5,086 bases of DNA from an uncultured Clostridia bacterium (GTDB taxonomy: Bacteria > Bacillota > Clostridia > TANB77 > CAG-508), in assembly GCA_947624925.1 (NCBI GenBank), contig CANQMG010000081.1:1-5086 (forward strand). Direction: 5' to 3'. The translations under genes and the position numbers were made by a program. Positions 4,883 to 5,086 of this stretch are shown in pieces; positions within the stretch are counted from its first letter, which is position 1, and each line of letters starts with the position of its first letter. The notes beneath the pieces were generated by a model that did not search any database, was not told the DNA's origin, and saw nothing but the letters and a program-made list of their open reading frames with translations.

Positions 4883-5086
4883 TTATTTTTTGTATATTTT
4901 TTTTGTTTTTGATGATACTAATAGCATAAGATTAATATTAGTTAAAATAAGAGTCATATGAGATCTGTTTTGGGTTTTATATGGTTCGAGCAAAGATTTA
5001 TTGTCTTGTAATGACCTTATAGGATAATAAGTCGGCGATGAGAGTATATTATTGGTATGTAAGCTGTATTTTTTTATTTTTATTAT
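4883..5086 (-). other. Upstream stretch without a recognised gene; 67-codon open frame of doubtful status
   Basis: From the window edge to a TAA at 4883-4885 one minus-strand frame stays open for 67 codons (for example SSPTYYPIRSLQDNKSLLEP, and a 24-codon tail from an ATG at 4957). It has no Shine-Dalgarno at that ATG. It uses codons rare in the neighbours (CTC, TCG, CCG, ACC) and lacks their Lys/Glu/Ile-rich bias, so it may be the end of an unusual gene or non-coding DNA. Plus-strand frames give only scraps such as one of 17 codons starting at 4958. The region is visibly less A+T-rich than the flanking DNA from about 4950 to 5070. It contains an inverted repeat, ACTAATA (4917-4923) and TATTAGT (4936-4942). 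I could not match it to a tRNA, rRNA, tmRNA, RNase P or SRP RNA. Confidence 0.3.

Noticed and set aside
4883..4942. Terminator of an upstream minus-strand gene from the ACTAATA/TATTAGT repeat or the AGAGAAAT/ATTTCTCT repeat
   Set aside because: Neither repeat is followed by a T run on the minus strand, and the stems are short or widely separated.
4974..5000. GGTTCGAG as the T-loop of a tRNA
   Set aside because: The flanking bases cannot form the 5-bp T stem or an acceptor stem, and there is no anticodon arm at the right distance.
4958..5011. Plus-strand 17-codon frame starting ATGAGATCT as a small gene
   Set aside because: It is very short, has no ribosome-binding site, and all convincing genes here run on the other strand.
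4719..5086. Chromosomal origin or DnaA-box cluster near gyrA
   Set aside because: gyrA is often near oriC, but I found no TTATCCACA-like boxes in either orientation. The CG-containing heptamers here fit Spo0A boxes, not DnaA boxes.

Overview
All recognisable genes in this window lie on the minus strand, so transcription runs from high to low coordinates. The organism looks like a low-G+C member of the Firmicutes, most likely a spore-forming Clostridia. Three things point there: the GyrA N-terminus is of clostridial type, the DNA is extremely A+T-rich (several 60-base samples inside the coding regions are about 8-22% G+C), and three Spo0A-like boxes lie upstream of the main operon. The assignment is by eye; no search was run.

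Layout in transcription order. (1) 4886-5086: a less A+T-rich stretch with no gene I can recognise. (2) 4809-4863: a good sigma-A-type promoter whose -35 element overlaps one Spo0A-like box, with two more boxes 10 bp apart just upstream. (3) 4718-4149: a TraC-like accessory protein of the VirB4 neighbourhood. (4) 4137-2274: a VirB4-family type IV secretion ATPase, complete apart from one extra base in its Walker A codons that splits it into two reading frames. (5) 2255-1137: a CpaE/TadZ-like protein with a degenerate receiver domain followed by a MinD/ParA-type ATPase domain with an altered P-loop. (6) 1123-401: an unknown, probably all-helical protein with an internal repeat. (7) 364-298: a sigma-A promoter and ribosome site for gyrA. 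(8) 297-1: the first 99 codons of gyrA, cut by the window edge.

Genes 3 to 6 are separated by only 11-18 bp, their Shine-Dalgarno sequences touch or overlap the preceding stop codons, and they appear to form one operon. Two proteins come from the conjugation/type IV secretion world and one from the Tad-pilus/MinD localisation world. The window shows no VirB6/VirB8-like channel protein, coupling protein or relaxase, and the promoter suggests the operon begins at the TraC-like gene. I infer a small VirB4-powered, possibly chromosomally fixed machine, spatially organised by the CpaE-like protein and perhaps timed by Spo0A at the onset of sporulation. The main caveats are that the VirB4 gene as read here is broken, and that Spo0A control rests on motif matches alone.
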